Source of the DNA: Symbiodinium kawagutii
Lineage: Eukaryota > Sar > Dinophyceae > Suessiales > Symbiodiniaceae
Assembly (NCBI GenBank): GCA_009767595.1
Contig: VSDK01022183.1
Span: 90,376 to 154,375 of the forward strand
Length of the DNA stretch: 64,000 nt
Reading direction: 5' to 3'
The notes under the pieces were generated by a model. The model did not search any database. It had not been told where the DNA came from and saw only the letters and a list, made by a program, of their open reading frames with translations. Both the position numbers and the translations under genes were made by a program. Of the stretch, positions 62,328-64,000 are shown in pieces (the stretch's first letter is position 1; each line of letters begins with the position of its first letter).

Positions 62328-62402
62328 CAAGCTCGCTTGGTTCTGATGCGAGCCAGGGCCGAGTGATCATCCATGGCTTTGACGTTGGGAGCCGAGCCTC
62401 CG
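62328..62402 (+). CDS. Putative exon, unknown
   Basis: 75 bp between a GCAACCAG acceptor and a GTGTCA donor, reading SSLGSDASQGRVIIHGFDVG and SRAS. It joins in phase to the block ending near 61970. No family is recognised. Confidence 0.4.
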
Positions 62403-62432
62403 GTGTCACAAGGGGTTTGAACTCAACCAACT

Positions 62433-62551
62433 AATGGTATGGGTCAATATTAATCAACCAACTAATGGGGGATTTCCAACAACAATAATAGGGAAAACAA
62501 TGGTGAATAGTGGGGGAACCAGGGGTACAGGGTTTTGACCCACAGCCAGAT
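62433..62551 (-). repeat. Introner-like TIR element, family 2 (copy C)
   Basis: Same orientation as copy A at 49531-49651 and about 90% identical by eye, from TAATGGTATGGGTCAATATT to TTTTGACCCACAGCCAGATG. Confidence 0.75.
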
Positions 62552-62559
62552 GTTTTCAT

Positions 62560-63420
62560 CACTTTGCCATAAGTTGGGTACAAGCCACTCGTCGGTAGAA
62601 CCCGTTAGCAGCTAAGCAACTTACGACTGAGTTGATTCATTTGCTCATGGGACCCGACTTGGTCAGCTGCCCAACTGAGAGTTGCGAAACTGAAGCAATA
62701 GATGGCCTGGTCCGAACGCATTTTGTCAGATGCTACTACTATGGACCTTGTCCACGAATGCTGGCCCCTTCGTGCTTGCTGCATCCCTGCTTGTGATCAT
62801 CGGTGATCATCAAACCAGCTCGCACTGCGAGCTGTGAGGACGCCATTCGGATCTCAGATGATAAACAAGTCATGTTGTTAATCATCATTGTATAACCCCC
62901 TTCGTCGTTGTAGGATTGTTGAGTTTTGTTTCCTACATTGAATTGTGAATGGTTGTTGAGGATTACCACAGCACGTGCAGTCATGTAGTTCCTGATTATG
63001 AAAACCTTAGCGAACTCATGTTTGCGCGCATGCGGCCACTGCCCCAAAAACTTTGGAGGCAACAGAGTTTCTGTTTTTAAAGACCTTGGCCGAATGTTTA
63101 TAAAGTGATGATGGTGTTCATGCTGATCAATCGTTTGACCCATGCTGATCAATGTTTACCTCTCAGCTGCTTGAGCCAGATCCAAAGTCACCTGTAGAAT
63201 TCTGAAGGCGTTATTCTTTTGTCATGCTGTGGTGACTGGTATTTGGCGGAGATTTCCAGTTTTCATGTGAGCAGTTGATCGGTGATATTCGTCAAATTGA
63301 ACCACTGCCAATCATCCATTTGCTTGAGTGGCAGTGCGCAGCATCGGTGAAGCCTTTCTTATTTGTTGCCTCCATCTGTGCCAAACCGTCGAATTCGGTG
63401 GAACGAGCTGCAGCCGTAAG
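62560..63420. other. No confident gene
   Basis: A minus-strand frame at 62739-63152 has a partly protein-like stretch (PPKFLGQWPHARKHEFAK) but no usable splice borders. Confidence 0.3.
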
Positions 63421-63428
63421 GGCACCAC

Positions 63429-63547
63429 CCGCAGCTCCCCTTCCCTGGTGCTGCTCAGGTTGCGCAGCATCCCCAAGAAGCGCGGCGCTTCCTTGGCGTG
63501 TGCCCCCAACATGTCGAGTCCCAAGTTGCTGGGTGGGTTGGAGGGTG
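63429..63547 (-). CDS. Putative minus-strand exon, unknown
   Basis: 119 bp on the minus strand between a CACCAGCAG acceptor and a GTGGTG donor. It reads PSNPPSNLGLDMLGAHAKEA and PRFLGMLRNLSSTREGELR and ends in phase 0. The plus strand is also open here (SIPKKRGASLACAPN), so strand choice rests on composition and splice sites. Confidence 0.4.
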
Positions 63548-63559
63548 CTGCTGGTGGAG

Positions 63560-64000
63560 GCTTGTGACCCATTTTGTGGAGCCAAGAGGATGTTGGTCAG
63601 TGGTGTCTTCCCAGAATTCGTAGCTCTCCAACGCACCAGTTTCCTCGATGGCAAGCTTTTCTCCAGGAAAATGCTTATTTAACCGTGACTTTTATCAATA
63701 TCACCAGTCGGTTGACAGCAGCTCTAATAACTCGAGTCTTCTAGCTAATAGTGGCAGGTATAAGCACAGTAGCACGAATAAGAAGAGCTCAAACAACAGC
63801 AGTCAATGATATTTGACAGTCCTCGAATACAACCCACCCGTTAGTTCATGAGTTCGATGTCTCTCGGCAGTTCCGTGTCAAAGATGGACAGACTGAACGG
63901 AATTACTAGTCTTGTAATAGTTTATAATAGTGACACTAAGGGTAATTATGGTAAATAGACTACTATCACAGACCACTATCATAGACAATCTAGTAACACC
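63560..64000. other. No confident gene; AT-rich end of window
   Basis: No coding block or repeat recognised. TAATAGT and CACTATCA words are frequent. Confidence 0.4.

Noticed and set aside
1-64000. CRISPR arrays, bacterial operons, phage genes
   Set aside because: No regularly spaced repeats with unique spacers, no ribosome-binding sites, and intron-rich eukaryotic gene structure throughout.

Overview
The window looks like nuclear DNA of a dinoflagellate, most likely a Suessiales or Symbiodiniaceae-type genome. Four things point there. (1) Two copies of a degenerate dinoflagellate spliced-leader sequence lie just upstream of a tandemly duplicated gene. (2) Short exons are separated by repeat-filled introns that start with GT or GC and end in AG. 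(3) Retroelements carry domain combinations known from dinoflagellates. (4) Intergenic and intronic DNA is dominated by AACCAT/GGTTGATG-type and triplet or tetranucleotide repeats. Nothing prokaryotic was seen: no operons, no Shine-Dalgarno sites, no CRISPR arrays and no tRNA or rRNA genes.

Layout. 1-980 is simple repeat. 1001-6077 (minus strand) is a Copia-like LTR element with two identical 117-bp LTRs, a primer-binding site and one long gag-protease-integrase frame, but no reverse transcriptase. 6.1-10.9 kb holds small exon-like pieces and large CAT and GTT microsatellites. 10880-20430 (plus strand) is a 9.55-kb tyrosine-recombinase (DIRS/PAT-like) retroelement with split direct repeats in the order A1-ORFs-B1-A2-B2. 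It has a first ORF of unknown role, a tyrosine recombinase, a zinc-finger gag-like frame, and a C5-methyltransferase-like/reverse transcriptase/RNase H polyprotein. Its non-coding parts carry about 30 tiny hairpins whose stems differ in sequence but keep the same AAGT loop.

20.4-27.3 kb is mostly non-coding, with several tandem arrays and a 731-bp assembly gap inside tandem repeats. 27.3-37.2 kb holds an intron-rich plus-strand gene region; six consecutive exons at 29403-30953 join in frame. Intronless genes follow: a LON-domain protein (37418-38287), a small unknown protein (38476-38739), two tandem copies of a secreted cysteine-rich repeat protein (45.8-48.0 kb, the first frameshifted), an ankyrin-repeat protein interrupted by one stop (51475-53559), and signal peptidase complex subunit 2 (60365-60946). 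Exon fragments on both strands fill 54-63.6 kb.

Two families of short (about 95-180 bp) elements with terminal inverted repeats recur between 34 and 62.5 kb. In at least one case the element sits exactly as an intron, with GT in one terminal repeat and AG in the other, so they look like introners. All product names come from reading motifs by eye; no database search was possible.
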